From Schistosoma haematobium (Eukaryota > Platyhelminthes > Trematoda > Strigeidida > Schistosomatidae): a DNA stretch of 64,000 nucleotides. The translations under genes and the position numbers were made by a program. The notes beneath the pieces are model-generated. The model saw only the letters and a program-made list of their open reading frames with translations, ran no database searches and was not told where the DNA came from. Shown one piece after another: positions 10,721 to 22,725 of the stretch. The DNA is taken from the NCBI RefSeq assembly GCF_000699445.3, contig NC_067198.1:27353536-27417535 (forward strand), in the 5' to 3' direction. The number at the start of each line of letters is the position of its first letter. Position 1 is the stretch's first letter.

Positions 10721-11450
10721 TAATGGTAACCTAAAAAATCAGTGTAGATATACGTTACACGTTGAATGCCAGATTATTCTAATACTTCAGTTTAACTTTT
10801 AAACACACTTTTTTTTCTTCCAAAAAAGTGTAATTATCGTAATCGTCATTGAAAAAACAAAACAAAGACAAAACAAAATAAAACAAATTAAATTGTTTAT
10901 TAAAATCAGACTAATCATGTAAGTAGGAAACATTTGACCAAAACTTATCTAAAAGACATCATTTCAATTTCATACATTTCAGTATGCTGAAAAATATCCA
11001 TTCGATAGTACATTTCTTATTTCAAATATATTGACATATGTGAATTCATAGATTACTTTGACCATTTCAACCATTTGTTTACAAGAAAATGAATGTGTTT
11101 GTGTGAATTTAGTAAGTTTTCAACAAATGATTTCTTAATTACATCTATTACATTTATAAAAGATAAAATAGTATTAAAATTTAATTTATGACCTTTTCAT
11201 AAGATTTCTAACTTTGTCTAGTTGATTCAATCATTAAATATGATTGCCATTTCTACAATTATAATTATATATGTATAGTTTAAATGAATTATTTATCTAT
11301 TCAATATAACTATCAATGAATTCAAATGTAATAGATGGGTTGTTTTATTCTTATTCAATGAAATTTTACATTCATTTGAATAGGAACTTTTATATTAGTC
11401 ATTTCTTATGAAAACGTTATCTACCAGGGTAGTTTATAGTATGATTTGAT
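10721..11450. other. AT-rich spacer
   Basis: No gene or repeat recognised; short A and T runs only. Confidence 0.5.
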
Positions 11451-11452
11451 GT

Positions 11453-11740
11453 GAGCTAATCCGTGTCGGGTAGAAACAGGTGTCTACCTCAGTACAATGG
11501 AAGATGGTCGCGAAATTCGAGGTTAGACATTAACACCATTGAATACCGACTCAGTGGTCTAGTTGGTTAAGCACCTGGCGCGAGACTGATAGGTCCTGGG
11601 TTCGAATCTAGCGGGGTGCGGAATCGTGGATGCGCACTGCTGAGGAGTCCCATACTAAGACGAAACGGCCGTCCAGTGCTTCCTTGTTTCCCATGGTGGT
11701 CTAGCTTCAATTGACTCATGATTTCAATCAAAAAATAATT
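11453..11740 (+). mobile_element. Family B SINE, near full length
   Basis: Order on the plus strand: leader (gctaatccgtgtcggg, about 11455), tRNA-like head (11544-11615, A-box TGGTCTAGTTG, B-box GGTTCGAATC), ribozyme, then the tail with catggtggtctagcttcaa and gactcatgatttcaatc. No clear target duplication found, so the edges are approximate. Confidence 0.85.
11634..11679 (+). ncRNA. Hammerhead ribozyme (family B)
   Basis: Core CUGAGGA (11640-11646) and GAAA (11662-11665) intact. Stem I is a perfect 6 bp (11634-11639 with 11674-11679). Stem II has 3 bp plus a terminal C/A mismatch. Stem III is the palindrome ACGGCCGU. Cut after C at 11673. Confidence 0.88.
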
Positions 11741-11969
11741 GTTGATAGTCTCCTATTTAAATGATTATTCTAATGACATATTACAATCTATTCTGTTATT
11801 AAATTATAGTATACAAAAAGCCTAATTACTTTTAACGACTGTCATTAGTTATAACTGCTAATATCACAAACATTTTTAAAATTTATATTGTTTAATTTTG
11901 AAACTAAGTATGATTAGCCATCATTTAGTAGTCCGTTTTATCTTAGCGTTAAAACATATGTATTTTCAT

Positions 11970-12260
11970 AAGCAAAGATGGATGTTGGCTAGCAATCGAA
12001 TCCAAAACGAGTGTTTCGTTCTATTTGAGACTCGTCAGTTGAATGTACCTGCATTGCTGTACCCGGATTGATCATCAACTCTAGGATGCAGGTACATACG
12101 GCTGACGGGTCTTAAATAGGGCAAAATGCGCGTCCTGGATTCCATTGCTAACCACCATCCATCTTTACTCATAATGTTTATAACTGAAGGCAATGTTGAA
12201 GCAGTTGGCATAGGATGTACATAAGCCAACAAGAGATTATTTAATTGCAGTCCTAATCAT
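11970..12260 (+). mobile_element. Family C (Sm-alpha type) SINE with inverted ribozyme half
   Basis: Two ribozyme-region copies face away from a short centre: one on the minus strand (about 12000-12050) and one on the plus strand (about 12085-12150), the latter followed by the tail (ccatccatcttta..., cagtcctaatcatta). The plus copy is dead (core A9 to G, GAAA to CAAAA). The minus copy keeps the core. The tRNA head is mostly lost. Confidence 0.75.
12000..12046 (-). ncRNA. Hammerhead ribozyme (family C, variant stem I)
   Basis: CUGACGA at 12032-12038 and GAAAC at 12013-12017 are intact. Stem I still pairs although its inner pair is A-U instead of the G-C seen at 21.7 kb, and the cleavage base is U instead of C. 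Stem II contains an internal C/A mismatch, so activity is uncertain. Confidence 0.65.
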
Positions 12261-12269
12261 TAATCAGAA

Positions 12270-14640
12270 GATAAAAGCAAACATAACCAAATGAAATTTT
12301 TATTTTTACCTTCTACTATCGGGATTCATATCAGATGAATTTCATCAATGAACTGTTAATGTTTGATTTTTGTCAAAATAAGTTTAGTTAAATATTATTC
12401 ATATTGTTATAAAATTTATATCAAATATTGATAATTTTCAAAGGCCTAGGTATCTTCATTTTAGTCCAATGAACAGTGGTTGAAAAATACTATCGAGGTG
12501 TAGCCAGACAGAGGGGAAATATCTTCCAACTGAATTATGATTTTTAATGACGTTTCCGCTGATATCTATCTATAGTGAAAATTATCTATTGAATCTGAAT
12601 TATTTGTAAACTAGCTGAGATAATTTAAATTAACAAAGTATTCTGTAAATCGTTTACTCACTTTCTTATACATAATACCACTTGCAATAGATTTGGAGTC
12701 TCCATCTTACTCTACCCTAGGCTCTCCCTTCTAATTGTTTCCAAGTACTAATTCTTCTTTTGGTATCTTTAAATTGTTTGGCGAATTTCGATTTAAGCAC
12801 TGCATGTACTTCAGTGTATGATATTTCTAATAGTTTTAGTCGGTACAGTACGGAAAAAAGTTTGCACCAAATGATTACTAAGCAAATAATTGATGTTGTT
12901 TAAACTACTTTTTTTAAAAAAAACTCATCCATCACTCAGTTCAAAATCATCACAAGGTCGGATCTGTAGTTCCATGTTAGATTGAAGAATAGCTGTAATT
13001 TGTCTTTAACATGTATATACTAATTTTTAAATTATTAAAATTAAATATGGATGAAAACATGTTAGTGTAGTGTAAATTTATACTTCATGTTTAACGTATG
13101 TTGTTTTTGCCACACACAGCGAGTAGAAAAATAGAATTAACAGGTAAATGGATTTATTTTCGGAAAATCTAAGTGTAAAACAATAAATTACAGATGTATT
13201 TGCTTCAGGGAGATATTCGCTTCATTTTTAACATCAAAGTCGAGAGGAGAAAAACCACGAATTTTATTATTGTTATTGATTTCCTTCCATTTTCTTAAGC
13301 TTGTTATGTATTCGAGTCATCTTCATTTTTCTGTAATTAAATTACATTTATTCACATGAATTGCGTCATATATAATCGTACAAAGCACTATTAGTAAGTT
13401 GGTGTTTTTGCTTTAGGAAGCATAATGTTCCTTTTTAGTTTAATAATGATTTTAGTCAATATTTTAAGGTGTACGTAGACTAAACCGAATGGCGATTAGA
13501 CGTAAACAATCTACAAATGTGTATCGTCAGTCAGACAAAATAATGGAGTACATGGCATTTATGTATATCGGTTAAATCACCATATTTCATACCAACACCT
13601 CGAGGCGGAACCACGAAAACTAGTGGAAAAGTAAACATAATAAATAAAATTTTGGTAAAAGACAGTATGTAAGAAATATACCCTCACGTTTTCATTACCC
13701 GTTGTGAATATCCCATTATTAGTTACTTTTTGATCCAGTCATATTCTAACACTACTATGAACATATGTACGAATTAATACAAGGCACTAGGTCTATCATC
13801 TTTCCGAGGGCATGTTTAACAACCATTATATATTATGATGATACCATCCTAAGTATTTTATTAAGCAGATAGATTTCTTATCTGTCCCACTGAAGGTTAT
13901 ATTCAGTAAAAGTTAGTTGGGAACGTGTTAGCTACGTGTCTGTTTATGATGTTTGGAGTCTCATGGTACGTCAGCAAACTAAAGCGCCTCAGACTCTATT
14001 GTTAGACTAAGGCTTATAACAGATCATTCTGTGGCCCAACAGTATGATTCCAATTTATGGTGTTTACCAAACATACATGCTGTCAACCCTCGTATAAAAC
14101 TATCAACTTCATTTTCATTAGGGAATAATGGAGCAAGTCAAACACGAAAATAAATTTTGGATACGTATATTTCATACACTCATTGATCCAGATAGACAAT
14201 CAGAGAAAAGAAGCGGAGAAGCAGACCGAAGAAGACAAGCATTCCAACTCGATTCGATCAGGTGCGACTCATTATTTATATCTAGACAAAAATAAGTTAA
14301 AGACTTCATGAATAGGGTTAGTGATATATGCACACACTCAAATAAAATCAGTCAAGGTTAATACGTGAATAATTGATAAGGTCAAAATGTGACTCAAGAA
14401 GAATAAATAATTTAGTCTATTCGGAAGCCAGAATAACCTATGTAGGCTAGACGCAGTACTAGATATTATAAATAATTTGCCTTGATATACTTGTATACAT
14501 TAAAAAAATAAAAGTCACAATTTATATCTAACAAAAGTAGTGCTTCCAGGTTTTCAATAGTAGTTTAGCTTAAATCGACTTATGAATTCAAATATTAAAA
14601 GTAGTATAATTATAAATTAACAATCGAATAACAAATGAAT
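12270..14640. other. AT-rich spacer, nothing recognised
   Basis: No convincing coding exon. Scattered non-AT patches (13480-13620, 13900-14050) show no codon pattern or match to other parts of the window. Confidence 0.45.
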
Positions 14641-14979
14641 AATCGAGAGAAAATAGAACGGCCATTTTGGTGGAGTTTCGTTCTCTGAGCTGGATGGTTT
14701 GGTCGTGGAGCTTTCATCGTTCTTCTGAACGACATCATCAGCACAAACTTCAGATAGAAGTGAAGTGTTTGAATTTCTCCATATGTGTCTCAAAGCTTGT
14801 TCTGTGCACCTCGACGTTGATTGGTTCTTATTGACCTTAAATTTGTCGTTGTTTACTTCTTTGTTTTGGTTGTGTTTCCCATTGTTTTGATTTTTGTTCT
14901 TATGTTTGTACATGATTTTTCTGATTGGTTGATAAATTGGATTGATTTCAATATGCTTGTTGATTGCTGATTGACCTGA

Positions 14980-15915
14980 GTGCCAGGTTGTTGCTATAGC
15001 AACAACCCCAGAGCTCACAAAATCAACTGCGTACACAATTTGTTCAAGAGGGCGAGGACACACTGCAGCACACTGGCAGCACGAAGAAATGAAGAGAAAT
15101 ACCTAAAGGATGTATTTCGGGAGAACGGCTACCCCATCAACTTCATCAAAAAATACCAACCGCACGCAGCATTAGAACTCAAGTCAAGCACAAAAATCAA
15201 CAAAAGGATCACTCTACCATATATACAAGGAATATCAGAAACCGCGACGAGACTGCTGAAAACCTTCGGAATAGGTGTGGCACACAAACCGACAAAATCA
15301 CTACAATCAATCTTATGCAAACCAAAAGATGAAATAACAAAGGAAAACAAATCAAACATCATTTACAAGATAAATTGTGCCAACTGCGAAAAACACTACA
15401 TCGGACAAAGTAGACGCCCCCTTCACCTTCGTCTACATGAACATCAACTAGCAATCAAACGGCATGATATCTCTTCACTTATATCAATACACGTGGACAA
15501 CTGCGGACACTCATTCGATTGGAAAAATGTGGAAATCTTAGACAGAGGAAACTCCAAAAACACCAGAGAATTTTTAGAAGCCTGGCACTCAGGTCAATCA
15601 GCAATCAACAAGCATATTGAAATCAATCCAATTTATCAACCAATCAGAAAAATCATGTACAAACATAAGAACAAAAATCAAAACAATGGGAAACACAACC
15701 AAAACAAAGAAGTAAACAACGACAAATTTAAGGTCAATAAGAACCAATCAACGTCGAGGTGCACAGAACAAGCTTTGAGACACATATGGAGAAATTCAAA
15801 CACTTCACTTCTATCTGAAGTTTGTGCTGATGATGTCGTTCAGAAGAACGATGAAAGCTCCACGACCAAACCATCCAGCTCAGAGAACGAAACTCCACCA
15901 AAATCATCCATCTGA
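14980..15915 (+). pseudogene. PLE polyprotein C-terminus with GIY-YIG endonuclease
   Basis: A 311-codon open frame whose true PLE part starts near residue 10 (NNPRAHKINCVHNLF, the end of the reverse transcriptase/thumb region). Next comes a Lys-rich linker, then a GIY-YIG domain from about residue 128: YKINC (129-133), HYIG (139-142) and RPLHLRLHEH (146-155) with the Arg expected at the active site. A basic, Asn/Lys-rich tail follows and ends PPKSSI. PLE GIY-YIG domains nick target DNA for priming. The reverse transcriptase core is missing, so the copy cannot move by itself, yet the reading frame is undamaged, which suggests a recent insertion. The initiator Met is accidental and lies in the inverted tail. 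Confidence 0.85.
14986..15007. repeat. 22-bp perfect palindrome at PLE inversion junction
   Basis: Self-complementary 11 + 11 bases (arm ggttgttgcta), lying exactly between the inverted tail and the forward PLE body. Confidence 0.9.
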
Positions 15916-15949
15916 GCTACAAATCTCCACCATAGAACGGCCATAAAAC

Positions 15950-16405
15950 CATTGAGAGTTATTCATTTCTGTCATATTTTTTTTCTAATGGAATATAATC
16001 GATTTGTTTAGGGTGATAAAAGGGTGAAGTATATTCAATAAATAATTTAACTGATGGGAATTAAACGATACTAATTATCATGTATATGGTTTACAATTGA
16101 TTAGCTAATAAATATAAAACTTATGAATTGTGATGTATTGAAGTGATTTCATATGAATGATTTCATTAAAGGTGTATTATTGTACTTTTTTTCAACAGTT
16201 TGTTGATGATCATCTATGGTGTGTTTCTCTCTCTCTCTCTGTGTGTGTGTGTGTACAATAATTTTTTCCTACATGATACCCAAAGAACAGAAATGTCAAA
16301 GATAAAGTTTGTTTTTTCCTATTAGAATGTATAATTACACATTAATCAGAAACGTTGTAGCAAATGGATAGGATTTATTTTGTTAATAGGCTTTTAAATA
16401 TAGTA
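15950..16405. other. AT-rich spacer with (CT)n(GT)n tract
   Basis: No gene seen. A CT tract followed by a GT tract lies at 16226-16254. Confidence 0.6.
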
Positions 16406-16409
16406 AAAT

Positions 16410-16540
16410 ATCTTGGATTCACTTGGTATTGTTTGACTTGTATCTTCCCATTGAGGTTTAAGACTGCGATTGATCAGTCTGTTATTGGCATATGTGCATA
16501 CTGTGCGTATTCCTCGATATTACCTTAATATTTCTTGGAA
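16410..16540 (-). mobile_element. Family C SINE tail fragment
   Basis: Minus-strand match to the distal tail shared with copies at 22.13-22.25 kb and 41.65-41.76 kb (ttcacttggtattgtttgac, then gatcagtctgttattggca). The ribozyme and head are absent. Confidence 0.75.
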
Positions 16541-18062
16541 AGAAAAAAGATGAAACGTAGTCATAAATAGAATAGTAAATACAGTTAGTTAGTATAAATA
16601 GTTTTCAATAATAAACATTAGAATCATGTTCAAAGTATCAGTTTTATAAACAATTTTTGTATATTATATTGGCTTAATTTCAGTGATATAGGCTACTTTC
16701 CATCTTTTGATTGAAAATATCTCAATCTTATAACTTGTTAAATTTGAATGATACATTTATAAAGAAAAGAGAATATCTTTGCAGGTAAATTGACTCCAAA
16801 TAATAACGTTTATTTATCAATATGAGCATTTCTATTTATAGTCAGCTATTTATTAGACGTATTTTTCGAGTTTAATGACTGGTTATTGAATAAATTGTAG
16901 CGACAGACATATCCACAATTGAATAAAACTTCAATTATGGGTTATATACAGTAATTTATGTGCTTATTTCGCAGTAGCCGTTTATTTAAGATTCTTCCTA
17001 GGTATTTAGTAAGTTAACTCTTGACAACGCCGATTTCATATTGTTCATTGATAGGATTAATAAATATGTCCTTACTAGGAAACAAAAACGGTGGATTTAT
17101 AATACATACTTCATATTTACCCTTGTCATTGCATATTATTAGCAGATCTTTATTTTGTATTAGTTGCTGAGTCATTTTAAAGACGGTTTCTACAATAGTA
17201 ATGGATTATCAAAAACACCAAAATGTAACTCAGCGGAGACTATATATGTACATAAGAAAACAAACAGGACAGTTATCCAACAAGATATTGTTTAGCAACA
17301 AACATGAAAAATTCGTACTAAAAACTTTCATAGACAAAAGCGATCATAAAAACAAATAAATGTATAAATCGATAGGCAATAGAAAGATGTACAGGATGTT
17401 TATCGAAAGTTATTACTTCCTAGGTGAAATATATAAAAAGTTGATTGTTGTGACTAATCAAACTTTCAGTGTTCAAGCACATGATACGTGGAAATATCTT
17501 TGATAGGATTATTTTTAACCAGTCAAGAAAAGCTCTTCACAAATTATTCTTCCCTAACAATTCTAAGTGCCTATAGATGAGTAATATCCACCATATTCAT
17601 TTAGATAGATAGCTGGACATTTAATGTTAAATATTCGCTTATGTGTCTAAACTATTTCATACGATTTTGATGTGATTGGAAATGATTAAAACAAAAACGT
17701 TACCATTATCGAATATTACATGAAACTTAGTTCATTAGGTTGAAAACATTTATTGTCCCTTAATCAATGAATAATTCATTTTGAGGTTAAAATTGTTTTT
17801 ACTTATAAAACGTACGATTTTTTTACAGATTTAAATTCTGTTATTGGGAAAAATATTCAAATTTACTAAGAAATGTATTAATGAACAGTACATCATTAGG
17901 CAAAACTTGATGGACGTCTGTAAAACCATGTTACCCATAAATAATCATAGAAGAATATAATTATCGCTAATCATGTTCATGTAACAAAACCACATTGACT
18001 AGTTTCATCTGATTATAAAAATGTTCTCATATAGACAAAATCGTATTACTGTACAGTCCGAG
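16541..18062. other. AT-rich spacer
   Basis: No gene, RNA or repeat recognised. Confidence 0.45.
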
Positions 18063-18073
18063 TAAATGATTTT

Positions 18074-18390
18074 CGATTGAGATCATGAACTGATTGATGT
18101 TAGACCACCATTGAAAACCTGGAAGCATTGGAAGGCCGTTTCGTCCTAAACCTACATTAACACCACTGTATGCCGGCTCAGTGGTCCAGTACGTTAAGCG
18201 TTCGCGTGCAAGACTGAAGGCCCTGAGTTCGCATCTCGCGGGGAGCGGGGTCGTGGATGCGCATTGCTGAGGAGTCCCATACTAGGACGAAACGGCCGTT
18301 CAGTGCTTCCATGTTTTCAATGGTGGTTTGGCACCAATCGGTTCATGATCTCAATCAAAAATCTGACAATCTCCGCAACCCCTAAACGGA
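18074..18390 (+). mobile_element. Family B SINE with inverted 5' tail
   Basis: Starts with an inverted copy of the tail and ribozyme 3' half (18074-18150), then the leader stub, tRNA head (18172-18240), ribozyme and tail running on to ctccgcaacccctaaacgg. The 11-bp direct repeat taaatgatttt flanks it at 18063-18073 and 18391-18401. Confidence 0.88.
18261..18306 (+). ncRNA. Hammerhead ribozyme (family B)
   Basis: Core intact (CUGAGGA 18267-18273, GAAA 18289-18292). Stem I is 6 bp with one wobble, stem II a perfect 4 bp, stem III palindromic. The cleavage base is U (18300) instead of C, an allowed but slower triplet. Confidence 0.85.
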
Positions 18391-18401
18391 TAAATGATTT
18401 T

Positions 18402-19898
18402 TATTAAGATGATGCAGATCTAAATTCCATTTTTTTTCAATGATTAATGATTGAACACATATTCGCTAAATAATATGCAGAGAATAATATTCCAAGTTGA
18501 ATTAAATAGATGTGTATTATCAAGATTAGAAGAAGAAATTTTCAAAGAAATACAGACTGTCCTTTTTCACTTGGCAAAATCTAGTACTCGATAGTACAGG
18601 ATCTGTTTCATTTACTTTCAAAGTAGTAGACTATACTGATTATGAGTTCAAGTAAAATGAATTTTTGAAAAATGTCCAAACAAATCTTGATATATGGAAT
18701 GCCGATAATCAGATTAGTTATGTTTTCAGAATGTATCTGAAAGGTTTAGTCTGAGCGATCTACATGCTTATTTAGGTTATAATTTACTTGAACACAACTT
18801 TCGGTTAACATATTTCTTTATTCATGGCCTCAATTACTCACAATGAAACATTTTTAGTATGAAAGCATGTTGCGTCATGACACTTTAAGTTTTATGTCAA
18901 AAAGACAGTAATGTTCTTTCAATTAATTAGTAAATATTAAGTTATACAGTTTATTGACGTTTTTGTTAATCTAATTGTGAGTTGTTATAGGTAATCCGCA
19001 TCAGTTTTTCATCTATTCTTCAGTTAACATTGTATTATAAAAGACAAGGTAATATGCTTTAAAATATATATATACTACATACTGAAAAGGTGGATGAATT
19101 CATTTATTATTAATTTCTGGTATTTTCAATACCACCATTAGATATTGTCTTTTATTTGAAATTGTTTTAAAAGCATCTCGGACATAAATTCATGTTTAAG
19201 GGAGTTGGTTTCAATATTGTCGCCATCCTTTTCTTTTTCAAATATGCAAATATCCCATTTAACTTTCATGTATTGAATTTATTTGAACTGAATAATTATA
19301 AAATGTTAACTGTATGTTGTTATGTGCAATTATGAAAGGGTTATCAATTGAAAAATACAAATTACAGGAAATCTCAAATAGAAATACTGTAGGTATCGGT
19401 AAGGATACATTTGTAGCAACAAAACACACAAAAATTATGCATGATTGAATATGGATGTCAAAAAAATATCTGTATAAAGTACTTTTGATTTGTTTCGGAA
19501 CCATTAGAAGAGCATTATAACTAGATATACTTTGAATTGTTTTTATATTATCTTAGGAATCATATCCATTAGTGAATAAATTTTCTGCTCTCTTTAATGA
19601 ATGATTAAACCAGTGTTTTGGCTATTCAAAATTACCATTCTTATAGTTTGTTTTCCTATCAGCCGAAGAAGGTGTGTTATAACAATCAAACCCTCTTCAG
19701 TACTTTAATATTTCATCATTATATGAGTTATATAGTTCAGCTCTTTATGATTCACTCTTTTACATTGTACCTCTGTGTTTTTAATTAGTTTATCCAAAGC
19801 TTGAAACTGTTGTCAGATTATTATTGTTATTATCATGAGTGTATATCAATAAATCCGAGAGAAATAAGATCAAATGTAAGAGAAATGAAATTACATTA
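18402..19898. other. AT-rich spacer
   Basis: No gene or repeat recognised; the minus open frame at 19259-19504 lacks support. Confidence 0.45.
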
Positions 19899-19901
19899 AT
19901 A

Positions 19902-20145
19902 TGGTAGTCAACAGGAAACCCTGAACCTAGGTTTCATGCTACTTGACACTCGTCAGAAAGTTGTACCTGTAATCTTGACGGAACTGATTCTCCTTGACGG
20001 ATTTAATCCCATGTCACCCAGCTTTACAATCAGAGACGTTACCACTGAGCTATCTGGGCCACTTGGTCGATAAGATTCGATCTGTACCAAGAAGGACCTA
20101 ACATACATGACATTGATCACCACATAGTGATCAATCAATTGTAAA
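19902..20145 (-). mobile_element. Family A SINE with long inverted tail before the tRNA head
   Basis: On the minus strand an inverted tail (about 20060-20145) is joined directly to the tRNA-like head (about 19990-20060), then the ribozyme (19918-19962); the 3' end is cut short at gactacc. It has the same inverted-tail design as the other A copies, but no target duplication was found. Confidence 0.8.
19918..19962 (-). ncRNA. Hammerhead ribozyme (family A, variant stem III)
   Basis: The core is intact but stem I has mispairs and the cleavage base is U. Stem III is ACCUAGGU, changed at two positions relative to ACCCGGGU yet still a perfect palindrome. Confidence 0.75.
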
Positions 20146-20540
20146 TAAAATTAAAATAAAATGATTTTTAGTACGGATTATTTACAGTGACAATTTGTAT
20201 AATTATTAGAGTATTAATTTGTTCTGTAGTACTATTATGCTGAATAAGTAACAATCTATGTTTCAAAAACATAAACTCTTATCAAGTAACAAACTTCTAT
20301 ATAGTTATTGTTATTAGAATGAATGAATCACGAGGTAAAACGTTTTTTATTATTATGTAACTAACATCATACATAACTCTAAATTTATGAATTATGTTCC
20401 ATTTATGTTTATACTGAATGACTCTTAGTATATATAGTTTGTATGCATCCTAATTTCTTGACAGTTAGGAAATGTTTATTGGAAATTGTTTAATGAATTT
20501 TTGTATTGTATTATAATAAATCAATTAACATCTACTTGAC

Positions 20541-20571
20541 TATATATATATATATAAAGAGAGAGAGAGAG
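20541..20571. repeat. (TA)n(GA)n compound microsatellite
   Basis: TA units followed directly by GA units. Confidence 0.9.
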
Positions 20572-21565
20572 TTTAATCAAGTGTTAGATGATCAATATTA
20601 GTATTTTATTAATTAATGATTATTCGATAAATTGCATAACTGCACATGTTAGGTAAAAAGCATAAACTGATGGTAAATAAGACAGATGTTCTAGTTGTCA
20701 ACCAGTGATGTTAACTAAAACAAAGGATAAGTTTGTTGAGTTTTTCTCTTCGATGTGCATCTAGGAATTCAGCTGCTCTTGCTTAGATGATTATATTAGG
20801 CGTACCCTGAAACAAAAAATAAGTGAAAATTTCTCAGCTTGTTTAGATAGGTCTAAAAGAGGACTAAATTAGCTCCATTTCGGCAAACATAGTTGACAGT
20901 GACCGTATGGTAGATAAATTGACGTCACTGTACTTATCTATGGGATTGCTTCATCGTCTGTAACTGGTGTTCGGTCTTGTCTTTTGTGAGTCTATAACCT
21001 TGGTTTGGGTACTTCAGAAAACCTTCCTGATAACCCTGTCTTATCCTTCATCGAATATGAATTCATGAATAATTTTTCTAATACTTTTCACATACTACAT
21101 TTGTTTGTCGTTTTTTCACTTCTAAGCCATGATTGCATTTCACTAAACTTCGTAAAAAAAGTATTTCATATATGATTACATGTTATCAATGTGAATTGAT
21201 TCAACTGATCCTTTGGTTTCTATCCTAATAATTTACTCTAGTTCAATACTGCCTCATAGTTCGTTCATTGCTGATTTTTATCTTAACTGAAAAAACAAGT
21301 TATTATTTCATTAATCTCATCGAATCATCATGAAAATACTTCTTTAGTGAAGAAGATTATATATTACGCAACTACAATATTCTAGCTGTTGAATTAGTAT
21401 ACTTCCCTCTTTCTACTATTGTTGATATTTTCTACTGAAAATGATATTCATAATTTCACAGTATGTAGAAGTATTTTAGTTATTAGAGTTTATCAATTAT
21501 ATTACAAGATATTTTTCATTAAACGTTTTTTGACTTCAATCTAGGGACATGAATATACTTTACAT
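20572..21565. other. AT-rich spacer
   Basis: No gene or repeat recognised. Confidence 0.45.
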
Positions 21566-21570
21566 ACAGA

Positions 21571-21935
21571 GATACATGGTGGCCAGCAGTGGTATCCAAG
21601 CCGAGCGTTTCATTATATTTGAGACTCATCAGCTGAGTACGCCTGCACCCCAGAGTTGATGTCTATTCGAGGATTATACGATGACGTTTAAAGTGAATGA
21701 TACTGGATTCGGGTTCTGGAGTGAACATCAACTCTGGGATACAGTCGTATCCAGCTGACGAGTCAAGAATAGGAGGAAACACATGTCCTGGATTTCACTG
21801 CTAGCCACCATTCATTACTGCTTATAACGCTTATGATTTCAGGTCACATTGAAGCAATCCACACATGATGTATATATGTCGATAAGAAACTAATCAATCG
21901 CAGTCCTAAACATCAATGATCAGATTCAGATAAAC
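21571..21935 (+). mobile_element. Family C SINE, two ribozyme regions in inverted orientation
   Basis: Left: a minus-strand ribozyme and tail start (21571-21650). Then a decayed tRNA head (B-box region near 21710), a plus-strand ribozyme and the long tail ending near gcagtcctaaacatcaatga. It has the same 5' inverted tail as the A and B copies. The left ribozyme is dead (stem III and cleavage triplet lost). Confidence 0.8.
21749..21793 (+). ncRNA. Hammerhead ribozyme (family C)
   Basis: CUGACGA (21755-21761) and GAAA (21776-21779) intact. Stem I pairs AUCCAG with CUGGAU perfectly. The inner pair of stem II is G/G rather than G-C, which should reduce activity. Cut after C at 21787. Confidence 0.8.
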
Positions 21936-22126
21936 AATACAAAAATGAAATAAAAATGTTTCATTCTGAAAAATCTTACAAATCAGTCATCTATCTGTAA
22001 CAGTGATTTATTAATGAATACCTTATTCAACAATTAAAATATTTTAATTATGTATTTTGTTTTTTCAAAATACTTTTATTGCTATAGTCTACGAGTTCTT
22101 TTTTTATTAAACATATTTAATTTCTT

Positions 22127-22450
22127 CACTTGGTAGTGTTTGGCTTGAATCTTCCCATTGAGGTTTAAGATTGCAACTGATCAGTCTGTTATTGGCATAT
22201 GTGCATACTATGCGTATGCCTCGATATTGTCTTAATTCACAAGCTTTTTGTAAGCAATGATGGATAGTGGCTAGCAGTGGAATTCGGAACGCGCGTTTCG
22301 TCCTATTTGGCACTCATCAGCGCGCATCCTGGATTCCACTGTTAGCCACTATCCATCTTTATATGTATTAATTGATATGAATATCAAACAACTTGACAAA
22401 GTGAAACACAAATCAAAGTAAAAATATCTCTTGATCATTGCTTACAAAAA
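22127..22450 (-). mobile_element. Family C SINE with 14-bp target duplication
   Basis: Flanked by a perfect 14-mer, atatttaatttctt, at 22113-22126 and 22451-22464. On the minus strand an inverted tail segment comes first. It is interrupted by about 80 bp of unrelated sequence (22356-22433) between two matching arms. The ribozyme core and the tail follow. The arms match 22251-22290. Confidence 0.85.
22280..22330 (-). ncRNA. Hammerhead ribozyme core, stem I broken
   Basis: CUGAUGA (22314-22320) and GAAAC are canonical and stem III is the palindrome ACGCGCGU, but the sequence 5' of the core comes from the inverted arm, so stem I cannot form and stem II has a G/G pair. Unlikely to cut. Confidence 0.7.
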
Positions 22451-22644
22451 ATATTTAATTTCTTGTTTTCATTTTTGGCATTGATTATAATTTCTGTATT
22501 ATGAAATAATGTTTATTCTATTGATATAGATTTGTGTTGAGAGCTACCTGTAAAAAATTCCATTCTACCTATTCTCTTTAAGATTGTGTACATTTCTTGA
22601 ATGATGCATAACTTCGATATTTCTTTTGAAATTTTCTATCACAA

Positions 22645-22725
22645 TAAGACAAAACGGCCATCCAGTACTTCCAGGTTTTTCATAGTGATCTAGCTTCAGT
22701 TGACTCATGATTTCAACTACTGAAA
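22645..22725 (+). mobile_element. Family B SINE, 3' fragment
   Basis: Plus-strand match from the ribozyme GAAAC equivalent (gacaaaacggccatccag) through the tail gactcatgatttcaac. The 5' half is missing. Confidence 0.8.

Larger units (their letters stand above)
14666..15931 (+). mobile_element. Penelope-like element, 5'-truncated, with inverted tail
   Basis: A PLE insertion bounded by a perfect 13-bp direct repeat, atagaacggccat, at 14653-14665 and 15932-15944. Its first 322 bases (14666-14987) are an inverted copy of its own 3' end (15581 to about 15902), nearly identical. The body runs 15008-15931 on the plus strand: the end of the reverse transcriptase region, linker, GIY-YIG nuclease and 3' tail. 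A 22-bp perfect palindrome (14986-15007) sits at the switch point. Confidence 0.9.

Noticed and set aside
11546..11615. tRNA gene
   Set aside because: A- and B-boxes are good but it is the head of a SINE, with poor arm pairing and a ribozyme directly downstream. The same holds for 948-1014, 34077-34150, 56310-56390 and 61044-61110.
14617..15063. 148-codon minus-strand open frame
   Set aside because: It is the inverted PLE tail, not a separate gene.
15829..15865. CUGAUGA and GAAA flanking a good 6-bp hairpin in the PLE tail, repeated in other PLE copies
   Set aside because: It lies in the open reading frame, the stem II junction has extra unpaired bases, and no stem III with a cleavage triplet follows. 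Likely coding coincidence, though a search of other PLE ends would settle it.
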